Notes: generated by a model not told the origin, from the letters alone. Shown: positions 36,918 to 45,717, counted from the stretch's first letter. The stretch is 64,000 bases of DNA from Marinifilum sp. D714 (GCF_030851345.1 NZ_JALPNU010000016.1:28428-92427), one strand, 5' to 3'. Translations and numbers: made by a program.

Positions 36918-38045
36918 TTAATTAGCGGAATTAGTATCTTCTTTAGTCCACTGTTCTTTAATAGAACTCAGGAATTCACGACCAAACACCATTCCAACAC
37001 CTACAATTCCACCTAGAAAAGTCCAAATTATCAGAATCATTGCACGCTTTGGTTTTGATTTTTGTATTGGCACTGAAACTGGTTCAATCACCGTAAACAC
37101 AGGCGTATTCTCTTTCACCTGTATTTTTTGAGTCGCCAACTGCTTTGCCAATTCAGAGTATACTCCATATACCAAATTGTATTCTGCAGTTAATCTTTCC
37201 TGTTCGGTTTGAGCCGTTGCTGTGCTAACAAACTTATTTCTATCTCTAAACTGTGCCAATCTTTCCTGGGCTGCTTTGGCCTCTTTTTCTTTCTCGGCAT
37301 AACGTTCTTCCACAAAGTTCAATTGATCCTTTGCTTTTTTGATTTTAAATTTCGTTATAGCTTCCTGCAACAAAACCTGTGCTTTTAGCGTCAATTCCGC
37401 TGCAGCTTTAGCTTCAGGCATATTAGCAAAAATAGAAACGTATCCATCTTTATCATTTACCTCCAAAGTCAGTTGAGAAGAAAGAATATCAATTAGTTGT
37501 TTTTCTTCTTGATTAATTGATAAAATACCATCCTCAAAAGACGCAAGCCTTGCGTTGCTACGATCGCCGCGAATTGCTTTTAGGATTAGACCTGGTAAAC
37601 CAATTGTATATTTTTTGATGTAATCAAATAATCTTGGCTTTTTAATTTCTAAATAATAGTCGGCAAATGTTACAGGTGTATCCTGTCCTTCAATGGTCAA
37701 AGGCGTTTTCATCAATTCCTTTTGGAATGGGATACTGTTTACAATTTTCGGATACAGAGTTGGTGGAATACTTGCCCCTCCTCCTATACTTCCTAAATTA
37801 ATACCTGCCATTGCAGCTAAACCACCTAAACTTCCACCAAGCTTTGATCCACCTTCTGCAGATTGTGGTACCATGGTACATGAAGCGGTGTATTCTTTTT
37901 CTGAGAAGATGGCTACGAAGAGGCCGATGACCATGAAAATAATGGTGGTTTTAATGACAGTCTTTCTGCCTTCCCATAAGGTTTTGGCGAGTTGTATTAA
38001 ATCGATTTCGTCGTCGGCTTGGGTTATATTTTTTTGTTCTTGCAT
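36918..38045 (-). CDS. Wzz-family chain-length/co-polymerase protein
   Basis: A 375-residue inner-membrane protein. After a cytoplasmic N-terminus (DEIDLIQLAKTLWEGRKTVI), a TM segment (34-52), a glycine-rich loop (GGSKLGGSLGGLAAMAGINL), a long coiled coil (about 235-290) and the GNVR-like VFTVIEPVSVPIQKSKPKRA precede the second TM. It has no tyrosine-kinase domain, and none is encoded nearby, so kinase control may be separate. It lies between the two repeat-rich gaps. Confidence 0.88.
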   Translation of the reverse strand: MQEQKNITQADDEIDLIQLAKTLWEGRKTVIKTTIIFMVIGLFVAIFSEKEYTASCTMVPQSAEGGSKLGGSLGGLAAMAGINLGSIGGGASIPPTLYPKIVNSIPFQKELMKTPLTIEGQDTPVTFADYYLEIKKPRLFDYIKKYTIGLPGLILKAIRGDRSNARLASFEDGILSINQEEKQLIDILSSQLTLEVNDKDGYVSIFANMPEAKAAAELTLKAQVLLQEAITKFKIKKAKDQLNFVEERYAEKEKEAKAAQERLAQFRDRNKFVSTATAQTEQERLTAEYNLVYGVYSELAKQLATQKIQVKENTPVFTVIEPVSVPIQKSKPKRAMILIIWTFLGGIVGVGMVFGREFLSSIKEQWTKEDTNSAN

Positions 38046-38139
38046 ACTGCGTATGTTGATTTCGCGGATTAAAAAAAAGATTTCACGGATTTGAGCGGAT
38101 TTCGCTGATGTGTACGTCTCTATCTATAATCTACGTTTA

Positions 38140-38230
38140 TTATTTAATTGTCATGCTGAACTCGTTTCAGCATCTCATTCCTTTTATTTATCCTGAGATC
38201 CTGAAATAAATTCAGGATGACTGCGTCAAT
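38140..38230. repeat. Palindromic repeats between Wzz and GIY-YIG genes
   Basis: GTCATGCTGAACTCGTTTCA, GCATCTCATTCC and ATCCTGAAATAAATTCAGGAT, the last a perfect 9-bp stem (ATCCTGAA/TTCAGGAT). The region holds no other feature. Confidence 0.8.
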
Positions 38231-38258
38231 TCAGGATTACTTCACAGAATAATTTCAT

Positions 38259-38546
38259 TTATCTAAAATCCATTTTTAAATCTTTCAATTCTGGATTCAA
38301 ACTCTTAATTAAATTTAACTTCCATTCTCTCTTCCAATTTTTCAATTGTTTTTCTCTGGCTATCGCTTCACTTATGTCGTCAAACTCCTCATAATAAAGC
38401 AAGTCAGTCAAATTGTATCTTTTTGTAAACTTTGCTCCTATCCCTTCCGAATGTTCAGCAATTCTTCTATTCAAATCAGAGCTTACTCCAATATACAATG
38501 TCGTTCTATTTTTATTTGACATGATATATATGTATGCTCTCTTCAT
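38259..38546 (-). CDS. Small GIY-YIG nuclease domain protein
   Basis: 95 residues from ATG 38546 (MKRAYIYIMSNKNRTTLYIG); nine extra codons upstream are likely not used. The domain has YIYIMSNKNRTTLYIGVSSD, Arg in LNRRIAEHSEG and Glu in ISEAIAREKQLKNW. It is clearly paralogous to the product at 19756. Palindromic repeats flank it on both sides, like the first copy. Possible nuclease; target unknown. Confidence 0.88.
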   Translation of the reverse strand: MKRAYIYIMSNKNRTTLYIGVSSDLNRRIAEHSEGIGAKFTKRYNLTDLLYYEEFDDISEAIAREKQLKNWKREWKLNLIKSLNPELKDLKMDFR

Positions 38547-38589
38547 TTTTCGTCCTGCTGATTTTTCCAGCACTTATATATATAATACT

Positions 38590-38672
38590 GGACTCATTTC
38601 AGCATCTCTTTCTTTTTATTCCTGATCCTTGATCCTGAGATTCTTTGAGATCCTGAAACAAGTTCAGGATGA
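38590..38672. repeat. Palindromic repeats adjoining the wza-like stop codon
   Basis: CTGGACTCATTTCAGCATCT, GAGATCCTGAAACAAGTTCA and GGATGACTGCAAA in the same family as 38140. The wza-like stop codon (38680) is directly after the last copy, so the element may act as an attenuator or terminator. Confidence 0.8.
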
Positions 38673-38679
38673 CTGCAAA

Positions 38680-41109
38680 CTATCGTGTCGCCACCGCAAT
38701 TGCCGTAATCAGACTAGCCAATGTTGATGTGAAGGCCAGCCACTTGCTTGCGTTAGCAGCTTTGTCCACTTCTGGTTTTTCCGGAACAATGATTTCACAG
38801 CCTGGCTCAACACGAGGGAAACGTCTTCCGAACAATCCTCCTTTTGTAGCTGCTGTTGTTCCGTTGGCATACAGCACATATACTTTTCCTTTCTTGGCCC
38901 TTTGGGCAAAACCACCCGAACTCAGGATGTAATCTTTTGCTTTTTTTCGATCACTAAAGGTATGAGCCACCGGATTCAATACCGATCCTGATACCATTAC
39001 CGTTTCCAGTTTGGAAGGTACCATCAACTGATCCCCATCCAAAACTTGCAGATCTTCCACACAACCCGAATTCTTCATAATCTTTGGCAAATCAATACCC
39101 ACAATTTGATACTGTACCTTTTCTACCTCTTCGGCATTCATGGTTGTATCCTGCATGGCAATGGCCACTTTTGCCTGGTATTCTGCCTCACTCAATTCTA
39201 TTCTTCTGCGCAATGAAGCTCCTTTCACATAAGCTTCAGGGGTTAAGCCTCCAGCCCTGCGAATTACATCTGATATTTTTTCATCCTTACGGGTAATTCC
39301 ATATTCTCCTGCATACTTCACTTCTCCCTGCACGCTTGCCGCTCCTTGTGGGCGATAGCCCGGTGCTCGGCGAATGTATACCTTATCGAAAGCATTTAGC
39401 ACAAAAGCTTCACCTTCTGCATCCAACTTCAGATTTCGATCCAATCCATATTGGTAGGTATGCAGCAAGGATTTGGTCAATTCTTGGGTTTCGTTGTAGT
39501 CCAAAACACGGCTTACCTCTACAGAGCTCACCTCTGCATTTTCCAGGAATCCACCTGCCTGAAAAATCAGGTCGGCAATTTTCATATTCTCAGCCCATGC
39601 ATAAGTTCCAGGAAACTGCACTTCTCCTACAATTTCAACCGTACGTGCCTCACGCAAGTCAAAAATAGAAGAGATCTGAATTCGGTCCTCTCGCTGCAAT
39701 AGCACATCCGCTTTTCCATTCAACACTTCACGAGGTGAGAATGAGATGGCTTCCAAACTCAAATCCTTTTGCTTGCGGGTAATTACGCCACGCTCCATAA
39801 AGGCTTCTTCTTTCAAGCCTTCTGCTTTTGCAATCAATTCGGAAAGCTTCATCCCTTCCAACAATTGGTAATCACCAGGACGATAAACCGCTCCCGCTAT
39901 GCTGATTCTATTTTCGAAGCGCTCCGTAATGGCACCTGCCTGTATGGAATCCCCATTCATCAAAGCAATCTCCTTGTATTGATCCGCAGTCACACCTACA
40001 AAACTTAAGGTACGAGAATTGTTGCGATACAAATCCAAAGCATGGGTATAAGCTTTATCGGTAAAACCACCTGCATAACGCAAAATGTCCGCTACCAATT
40101 CTCCATCTTTGGCCTCAAACAAACCTGTACGCTTGAACTCACCCGCCACTTTAATGCGATTCACATAAGGGCGAACCATGATCACGTCCTGATCGCGCAG
40201 CTGCACGTTATTTTGTGTTTTGCCATCAATTAAATATTCATATACATCTACCGAATTGATGATTTTCCCATCACGAATCAAATCGATCACACGGAATGAT
40301 CCATTTTCATTGGGACCTCCTGCCAAATACAGGGCATTGAAAACAGAAGCAGTCGCAGGCAAAGCGTAGGTTCCTGGCAGATTCACCTCACCAATTACAT
40401 TTACCTTTACTCCTTTTAATGCACCCAAACTCACATCTGCAAATGTATTGGGCTGATTCCCTTGCATGCCATTGTAGATGGAGATCAATCTGGATTTGAT
40501 TTTTTCACCGGCCTTCGCAAAAGACATTCCATACACGTTAACCGGTCCCAAATCAGGAATGATAATGGCTCCATTTTTTTGAACCACCAACATATACGAT
40601 TGTTGCGACGCTCCATAAACTGCAATATTTACTTCATCCCCTATACCTAATGCGTAAGAATCCGAAACTGGAACATTCACATTTGGCGCAAAGCTTAAAT
40701 TCTCCGAATTGAAAAAATGAAAACCAAAAATTTCTTTGTTCTTTTCTGTTGCATCGAATTCCTTCTTTTCAGACAATTCATCTCCTGCAGATAAATCTGC
40801 AGGCAATTCAAGTCCTTGCTCAACTTCTGCCCCAGTAAATTGATTTTTTAATTTGTAATCCCTGATGCGCTGAGTCATTTGATCGATTTGCGTTTGAGAA
40901 GCCCCTCGAGCACGCGCCAAAGCCATGGCTTCCTCCAGACTCATCCCATTCTTCTCCATTTCGGAGATGATTTTTTCAATTTGCTTGTCGCTTAATGCAT
41001 TTACATTCACCGTAGCCGGATTAATGTTTGTATTTTGCGCCTCAGCTCCAATCGCAGCAAAAGCGAACACCAATCCCAGGAAAAAAGTTTTTCGAAATAA
41101 TCGAATCAT
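38680..41109 (-). CDS. Wza-like polysaccharide export protein with SLBB domains
   Basis: An 809-residue protein with a signal peptide (1-24, ending IGAEA). The Poly_export motif is near residue 145 (PVSDSYALGIGDEVNIAVYG), and about five SLBB domains follow, each with NVIGEVNLPGTYALPA-like or VEIVGEVQFPGTYAWAENMK patterns. It is longer than E. coli Wza (about 380) and ends in a hydrophobic segment (ASKWLAFTSTLASLITAIAV) anchoring it. It would form the outer-membrane or periplasm-spanning export channel. First gene of the locus; its promoter region is at 41110-41230. Confidence 0.9.
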   Translation of the reverse strand: MIRLFRKTFFLGLVFAFAAIGAEAQNTNINPATVNVNALSDKQIEKIISEMEKNGMSLEEAMALARARGASQTQIDQMTQRIRDYKLKNQFTGAEVEQGLELPADLSAGDELSEKKEFDATEKNKEIFGFHFFNSENLSFAPNVNVPVSDSYALGIGDEVNIAVYGASQQSYMLVVQKNGAIIIPDLGPVNVYGMSFAKAGEKIKSRLISIYNGMQGNQPNTFADVSLGALKGVKVNVIGEVNLPGTYALPATASVFNALYLAGGPNENGSFRVIDLIRDGKIINSVDVYEYLIDGKTQNNVQLRDQDVIMVRPYVNRIKVAGEFKRTGLFEAKDGELVADILRYAGGFTDKAYTHALDLYRNNSRTLSFVGVTADQYKEIALMNGDSIQAGAITERFENRISIAGAVYRPGDYQLLEGMKLSELIAKAEGLKEEAFMERGVITRKQKDLSLEAISFSPREVLNGKADVLLQREDRIQISSIFDLREARTVEIVGEVQFPGTYAWAENMKIADLIFQAGGFLENAEVSSVEVSRVLDYNETQELTKSLLHTYQYGLDRNLKLDAEGEAFVLNAFDKVYIRRAPGYRPQGAASVQGEVKYAGEYGITRKDEKISDVIRRAGGLTPEAYVKGASLRRRIELSEAEYQAKVAIAMQDTTMNAEEVEKVQYQIVGIDLPKIMKNSGCVEDLQVLDGDQLMVPSKLETVMVSGSVLNPVAHTFSDRKKAKDYILSSGGFAQRAKKGKVYVLYANGTTAATKGGLFGRRFPRVEPGCEIIVPEKPEVDKAANASKWLAFTSTLASLITAIAVATR

Positions 41110-41216
41110 AATTGTATTCTATTAAAATGCTTATGGTTTACACCTATTATTCAATCTAGACCGCTCTACTTTGATCAAACCCCACTTTTGTCTGATCAAA
41201 GATTTTTACAGTTGCG

Positions 41217-41224
41217 CAAAAATA
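41217..41224 (-). promoter_or_regulatory. Probable -7 box of the polysaccharide operon
   Basis: TATTTTTG on the minus strand, followed by CGCAACTG; it matches TAnnTTTG. A -33 TTG with 19 bp is not present (TTG occurs 13 bp upstream), so it may be weak or controlled. It is 108 bp before the wza-like start. Confidence 0.5.
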
Positions 41225-41870
41225 AAAAACTGTAATCCAATTCCCTAATTTTTGGGCCTATTTTAAATTAAATTTTTCTAACATAGTTTTCAAACAATAG
41301 TAAAATCCCAAAAGGCAAAAGTCAAATCCCAAAATCCAAAATTTAAATCCTAATGATCTAAGCCCTGCAGTTAGTGATCTATGAACAGTTACCAGTGATC
41401 CAAACAGCAATCAGTAATCAGTCTCCATTATACATTTCAACAATTTCACTTTTCTACCTTTTTGCCGTTTGAATTTATCTTGCAATGGTAAATAAAAATC
41501 CTCAATAAAAAAGCTGCCAAATATGTCAAGTTAATTCTCTCCCTCTAATCCCTCTCATATTCAAAACGAAAGACCTAACAAAATAAATAATCCTTAGGCA
41601 TTAACTTAGTATAAAAACTACACCCCCCTTTACCTTCAAGTATCATAAGTCACAATGATATTATATTGCGCAATCGTTATTATACAAAAAAAAGCCATGA
41701 TTAGTTTTTTTTATACAGTGACAAACATCTCATTTTAATTGATTAACAGAAAAATTAAATAAAAAATCACATAAAAATTATATTCATTGGAAGTATTTTC
41801 TTAATTTCGCGTAGGGTAACACCCTGTCAAATCGGTTAGGTATCAGTATTTAACATTGAATTCATGCAAC

Positions 41871-41917
41871 TTGACACATTTGACAGGCGGATTATATTAA
41901 TAAAATTAATATTTTTG
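41871..41917 (+). promoter_or_regulatory. Probable promoter region of the wecA-like gene
   Basis: TTGACACATTTGACAG (41871-41886) is followed 24 bp later by TATTTTTG (41910-41917). The spacing to the TTTG at 41879 (27 bp) is longer than the consensus 19, so the first block may instead be an operator. The gene starts 39 bp further on. Confidence 0.5.
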
Positions 41918-41955
41918 CGCACACAACGGTAACGCTAACTTAACACACATAAATT

Positions 41956-43044
41956 ATGTACCCGTTTACACACTACTTCTACATTGCGGCCAGTTTCATT
42001 TTTTCATTGCTCTTGTGCTACAAGGTAATTCCTTCTGTAATTCAGTTGGCAAAGAAAAAAAAGCTCTATGATGAACCAAACCATCGCTCTTCTCATACGA
42101 ATGTCATCCCATCATTAGGAGGGGTGGCTATTTTCTTAGGGTTTACACTTTCAATTTTGATTTTTAGTAACGGGTTCATGATTCATGAGTTAAAATATAT
42201 TGTTGCTGGAACCTTAATCATGTTTGGACTGGGAATTAAAGACGACATTATGGAAATTGCTCCCAAAACAAAATTGGCTGGGCAAATATTTGCAGCATTG
42301 ATTGTTATTGTAATGGGGGATATTCGTTTCACCAACTTTCATGGTATTTTTGGAATTCATGAAATCAATTACATCTCAAGTGTTCTGTTTACAGTTTTTG
42401 TTATCATTGTAGTTACCAATGGCTTTAACCTGATTGATGGTATAGATGGATTGGCTTCAGGAATCAGTGGTCTTTGTACTGCAACTTTTGGCATATGGTT
42501 CTTCCTTACTGGAAATTATGAATACGTTGTTCTGTCAGCTGCTTTATTGGGAGCCCTAATATCTTTTTTCCGATTTAATGTTTTTGGGAAACACAATAAG
42601 ATTTTCATGGGAGATACTGGCTCATTAATATTGGGTTTATTAATTTCTATTTTGATGATCCGATTTAATGAGTTGAATATTTATTCTGATTTTGCTTATG
42701 CAGTCAAGGCAGCTCCGGCAATTTCCATTGGGGTACTTGCAGTTCCATTATTTGATACTGCGCGCGTAATGCTTATTCGCATTAAGAATAAAAAGTCACC
42801 TTTTCAACCAGACAAAAACCATGTACACCATCGCATGATTAGTCTAGGTTATAAACATGTTGCTGCTACTATTCGCATTATGGCGGTAAATATTTTATTC
42901 ATTATAATTGCCTTTTCTCTTGGAAATTTAGGAAATGAAGCATTGTTAAGCATTATAGTGGCAATGGGAGCATTCTTCTCATGGCTACCATCTTACTTGC
43001 TAAAAAGAAGAGACAAGAAGCAAACTGCCATTCAAACAACATAA
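41956..43044 (+). CDS. WecA/MraY-family UDP-GlcNAc phosphotransferase
   Basis: A 362-residue polytopic membrane enzyme that starts repeat-unit synthesis by transferring a sugar 1-phosphate to undecaprenyl phosphate. Motifs: YDEPNHRSSHTNVIPSLGGV (40-59), FGLGIKDDIMEIAPKTKLAG with the DD pair, NGFNLIDGIDGLASGISGLC, HNKIFMGDTGSLILGLL and the cytoplasmic KNHVHHRMISLGY. It lies divergent to the polysaccharide operon. With the Gnu-like epimerase it implies GlcNAc-first assembly, then GalNAc. Confidence 0.92.
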   Translation: MYPFTHYFYIAASFIFSLLLCYKVIPSVIQLAKKKKLYDEPNHRSSHTNVIPSLGGVAIFLGFTLSILIFSNGFMIHELKYIVAGTLIMFGLGIKDDIMEIAPKTKLAGQIFAALIVIVMGDIRFTNFHGIFGIHEINYISSVLFTVFVIIVVTNGFNLIDGIDGLASGISGLCTATFGIWFFLTGNYEYVVLSAALLGALISFFRFNVFGKHNKIFMGDTGSLILGLLISILMIRFNELNIYSDFAYAVKAAPAISIGVLAVPLFDTARVMLIRIKNKKSPFQPDKNHVHHRMISLGYKHVAATIRIMAVNILFIIIAFSLGNLGNEALLSIIVAMGAFFSWLPSYLLKRRDKKQTAIQTT

Positions 43045-43065
43045 GAAATAAAGAATTTTTAAAAA

Positions 43066-43095
43066 ACGCTCTCAGGGTACTGAGAGCGTTTTTTT
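43066..43095 (+). terminator. Intrinsic terminator of the wecA-like gene
   Basis: ACGCTCTCAG (43066-43075), loop GGTA, CTGAGAGCGT (43080-43089), then a run of T. The perfect 10-bp stem is 22 bp after the stop. Confidence 0.95.
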
Positions 43096-43123
43096 ATACT
43101 GCTGATCCATCAAAAGCCGAACT

Positions 43124-43230
43124 GTGAAATAGTCTAAATGTCTGGAAATGGTAGAATGGTAGAATGGTAGAATGGTAGAATGGTAGAATGGTAGAATGGT
43201 AGAATGGTAGAATGGTAGAATGGTAGAAAA
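43124..43230 (+). repeat. Octamer array, nine perfect GTAGAATG units
   Basis: GTGAAATA and GTCTAAAT (43124-43139) precede an 11-bp GTCTGGAAATG, then nine exact GTAGAATG units (43151-43222) and GTAGAAAA. Both unit types thus occur in one continuous array. Confidence 0.95.
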
Positions 43231-43567
43231 GAGTAATAAGTATGCAAAGTTCGGAACTTATAGTTACTTCCTCAACTTTATATCCCGAATTCTATGAATC
43301 ATCCAAACAATCCTGCTTATAAAATTCATATTTAAGCTGCTACATTTAAATTTCGCATGTAATACTTTATACTTGCGGATTGGTATTTTCATGAGATCCC
43401 TCTCCCTACCATTCGGGATCGGGATGACTACAACTTTGGAATGAATAAAAGTTTGAATCACCTCCCTCATCTTTTAAAATTTCATCTTTTTACTTTCTCC
43501 TTTCTCCTTGATTTTTGAAGTTTGGTCCCGAAAGCTTTCGGAATTGGGATTCGAGATTAGCAGATAC
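43231..43567. other. Gene-free stretch before rnpB terminator
   Basis: Contains a palindromic GAGATCCCTCTCCCTACCAT copy with ATTCGGGATCGGGATGAC (43393-43430, a minus-strand copy of the GTCATCCCGA family). The frames at 43264-43470 and 43490-43696 cover repeat and RNA-gene DNA and are not genes. Confidence 0.7.
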
Positions 43568-43598
43568 AAAAAAACCACCCCAATTACTTGAGATGGTA
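43567..43598 (-). terminator. Intrinsic terminator of rnpB
   Basis: On the minus strand ACCATCTC pairs with GGGGTGGT (two wobbles) around AAGTAATT, followed by seven T. It lies about 35 nt beyond the 3' end of the RNase P RNA. Confidence 0.75.
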
Positions 43599-43631
43599 TT
43601 ATTAATTACTAATGCTTCATTACTAATTAAA

Positions 43632-43992
43632 ATTGGCAAACCTATAAGCCGGGTCCTGTCCTCTTCAAAAGAGTTTCTATCATTTATCTTGAACATTTGT
43701 TGCCAAATGTCTCTAGCAATCTACCCCCCGACATCGGCCGAGTAAGCCTACAACTGACGGTATACTTGATCTTGCAACACATAAGGTACACGGCTACCCA
43801 TGTCACCACAGGTACCGGTGAGCTCTTACCTCACCTTTTCACCCTTACCAAAATTACCGAAGTAGGTTTGGCGGTTATTTTCTGCTCTACTACTAAAGCC
43901 TTTCGACCTTCTTCCAGTTAAGAAGTATGTTACTCTGTGTTGCCCGGACTTTCCTCTCTTTCTTGCGAAACAGCGATAGAACGGTTTGCCGA
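43632..43992 (-). ncRNA. rnpB: RNase P RNA (bacterial type A)
   Basis: The catalytic RNA of RNase P, which cuts the 5' leader off tRNA precursors. On the minus strand it contains GAGGAAAGTCCGGGC (43957-43943; the conserved 5' strand of P4) and, near the 3' end, GACAGGACCCGGCTTATAGG (43660-43641). The ends GGCAAACC (43990-43983) and GGTTTGCC (43642-43635) pair as helix P1. Total about 360 nt, as expected for type A. A TATCTTTG box (43996-44003) places the transcript start near 43990. Open frames crossing this region are not genes. Confidence 0.93.
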
Positions 43993-43995
43993 CAG

Positions 43996-44003
43996 CAAAG
44001 ATA
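43996..44003 (-). promoter_or_regulatory. -7 box of rnpB, next to a polypurine repeat
   Basis: TATCTTTG on the minus strand, about 6 nt before P1. The expected -33 TTG position (around 44023-44025) falls in a GGAGAAAGG tract and reads TTC, so the promoter is weak there or has been overwritten by repeat DNA. Confidence 0.65.
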
Positions 44004-44053
44004 AGGAGAAAGGATTAAAGGAGAAAGGAAAAAAGGAGAAAGGAAGATAAGAA

Positions 44054-44410
44054 TTATTTATTAAACCTTTTTCTGGTTTTAGAATGTATCGTACCCAGTA
44101 TTTTCATTAATTCCATTGATTCCTTTTCCAGGTCATCCCAAACATCCTTCTTACTTGAGATGGTCAATATTAATCTGATCCAATAGTTTGTTTCTCTTAT
44201 TTCTTTTAATGAAATTGCTATTTTATTTGAGAAATCGGCATTTGAAACTGCCGCTTGAGCTTCCTCATAATTGGCTCCGACCGAAGTAGCTGATTTTAAT
44301 ATCTGATGAGAGACAACTTGAAATTCCGTTCCATTAGGTAAATTTCTCACACCTTTAATTACATCCACAGAAAACTTAAACAATCTTTCTTGTAATTGGT
44401 TTTGACCCAC
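44054..44410 (-). CDS. Four-helix-bundle protein (second copy)
   Basis: A 118-residue helical protein of the same superfamily as 11325 but only distantly related: LFKFSVDVIKGVRNLPNG (10-27), GANYEEAQAAVSNADFSNKI (then AISLKEIRETNYWIRLILTI). Family function unclear. A polypurine tract follows its 3' end (44004-44050). Upstream is a TACTTTA heptamer array (44410-44432). Like the first copy it is therefore bracketed by simple repeats. Confidence 0.85.
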   Translation of the reverse strand: MGQNQLQERLFKFSVDVIKGVRNLPNGTEFQVVSHQILKSATSVGANYEEAQAAVSNADFSNKIAISLKEIRETNYWIRLILTISSKKDVWDDLEKESMELMKILGTIHSKTRKRFNK

Positions 44411-44439
44411 TTTATACTTTATACTTTATACTTGCTTGT

Positions 44440-45573
44440 TTACAATTTAACGATAAAAGCATCCCTAAAGCCTTTCTTGCGTACTTCGCGCAATTCGCGG
44501 CGGCAAACCCAGTAGTTGTCGTAATCACCAACAAAGTAGCGATACAACTCATCATGCTGGTCATAGGATTGACTCACATCACTTAAGTTAAAGCGAGAAC
44601 TTTTTACTTTATTTTTTCCAGCAAAAATTTGAATGGTATAATGAGCATCCGCTGCAGCATCAGGCTGATGCACAATTCTCTTGTCTTTACTTGGATCCTT
44701 AATACCAGCTTTGGCAAAGCCTAAATCATGAAGTTTTTGAACTGCTTCATCTGCTTTCTCTTTATCGGCATATGGTCCAAGTTCGATATAATAAATTGGT
44801 GATTTGGAAATCTTCAAAGCAGACAACTCGTAGTAATAGTCAGCATACTCCTGTCCACGCATTTTACGTCCCATATTATAAGATCCCGCATTCGCTGTTT
44901 TTACTTTTTTAGACTTTGAGGCATTCACCAGTTGTCCCCGGTTCATTACAAGCAATTCTGCATTTGCGTACTTGCTTTTGATCTTGTCATTAAGGTATTC
45001 TTCAGCATTACCAACATCTTCAAACTTTCCCAACAAATAGTAATACACCCCCTCCTGCTTGTGAACCTTAGGTTTAAGGCCTGCAAATTGATCGGCTGTT
45101 AAAATCTCTTTTGATTCTTTTAATTTAATGGTATAGAAATATGCACTTTCTACATTGGTCAATTTTGATATTGCCAGTTCAGCGGCTTTCTTTTTTTGAA
45201 CATCCTTTTTTTGAGGTTCCAAATCAATTACTCCCTCCAGCTCTTCTTTCGAAAATTCTTCCAGCAAATCAACAACTCTGGCCTCTTTATATCCAATCTC
45301 TTTGATCTTCTCGCTTAACTCTTCTGCTTCTTTCAATGACTTCGTAACTCCAGAAATATAATGAAAATCACCACCTTCACTACTCAATTCGATCACTCCA
45401 TCCAAATTTTCAAAGTAATCCGTGTAAACAGGATATTTATACTTCACAATCTCAACTGCATAGGAAGTACTGCCTGAAGAAGATGCATTAAAATTCAAAT
45501 CCAAAACTGGGGAAAAATAGCCGATTGCCCCAACCGATAAAACAAAACAGATGATAAAATAGATATTTCTCAT
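44440..45573 (-). CDS. SPOR-like-domain protein
   Basis: A 377-residue protein with one hydrophobic N-terminal segment (1-20). It contains several SPOR-like repeats, each starting with an aromatic strand and ending in a helix with 'K-E-I-G-Y' or 'G-F' features: VEIVKYKYPVYTDYFENLDG, FYTIKLKESKEILTADQFAG, YYIELGPYADKEKADEAVQK and YTIQIFAGKNKVKSSRFNLS. SPOR domains bind denuded peptidoglycan, so a septal or envelope role is plausible. It lies 184 bp downstream of the PorE-like gene, so both may be envelope components. Confidence 0.75.
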   Translation of the reverse strand: MRNIYFIICFVLSVGAIGYFSPVLDLNFNASSSGSTSYAVEIVKYKYPVYTDYFENLDGVIELSSEGGDFHYISGVTKSLKEAEELSEKIKEIGYKEARVVDLLEEFSKEELEGVIDLEPQKKDVQKKKAAELAISKLTNVESAYFYTIKLKESKEILTADQFAGLKPKVHKQEGVYYYLLGKFEDVGNAEEYLNDKIKSKYANAELLVMNRGQLVNASKSKKVKTANAGSYNMGRKMRGQEYADYYYELSALKISKSPIYYIELGPYADKEKADEAVQKLHDLGFAKAGIKDPSKDKRIVHQPDAAADAHYTIQIFAGKNKVKSSRFNLSDVSQSYDQHDELYRYFVGDYDNYWVCRRELREVRKKGFRDAFIVKL

Positions 45574-45717
45574 AGTGCAAGATAGAATAGGGTACAGAGA
45601 TAAACTGGTCGCAATATTAGTAGTAAATATAATAATTTCCTAGTTATTAACAATTAAGATTTTCCATTAATACTGATAAAAGTCAAGGAAAAGGAGAAAT
45701 GAGAAAGCATCTCCTGC

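Larger units (their letters stand above)
41110..41955. other. Divergent control region between the polysaccharide operon and the wecA-like gene
   Basis: 846 bp without a gene. A TAnnTTTG-like box on the minus strand (41217-41224, TATTTTTG, followed by CGCA) faces the operon. A box of the same sequence, TATTTTTGCGCA, faces the wecA-like gene (41910). AAATCCCAAAA-type repeat tracts, CAGTGATCC-like tracts and plain AT-rich DNA fill the middle. A small stem AGGGTAACACCCT lies at 41813-41825. TTGACACATTTGACAG at 41871 also occurs before the small gene at 13878. Confidence 0.7.

Noticed and set aside
43515..43921. Open frames across the RNase P RNA gene
   Set aside because: Region is the RNA gene; the frames are incidental.
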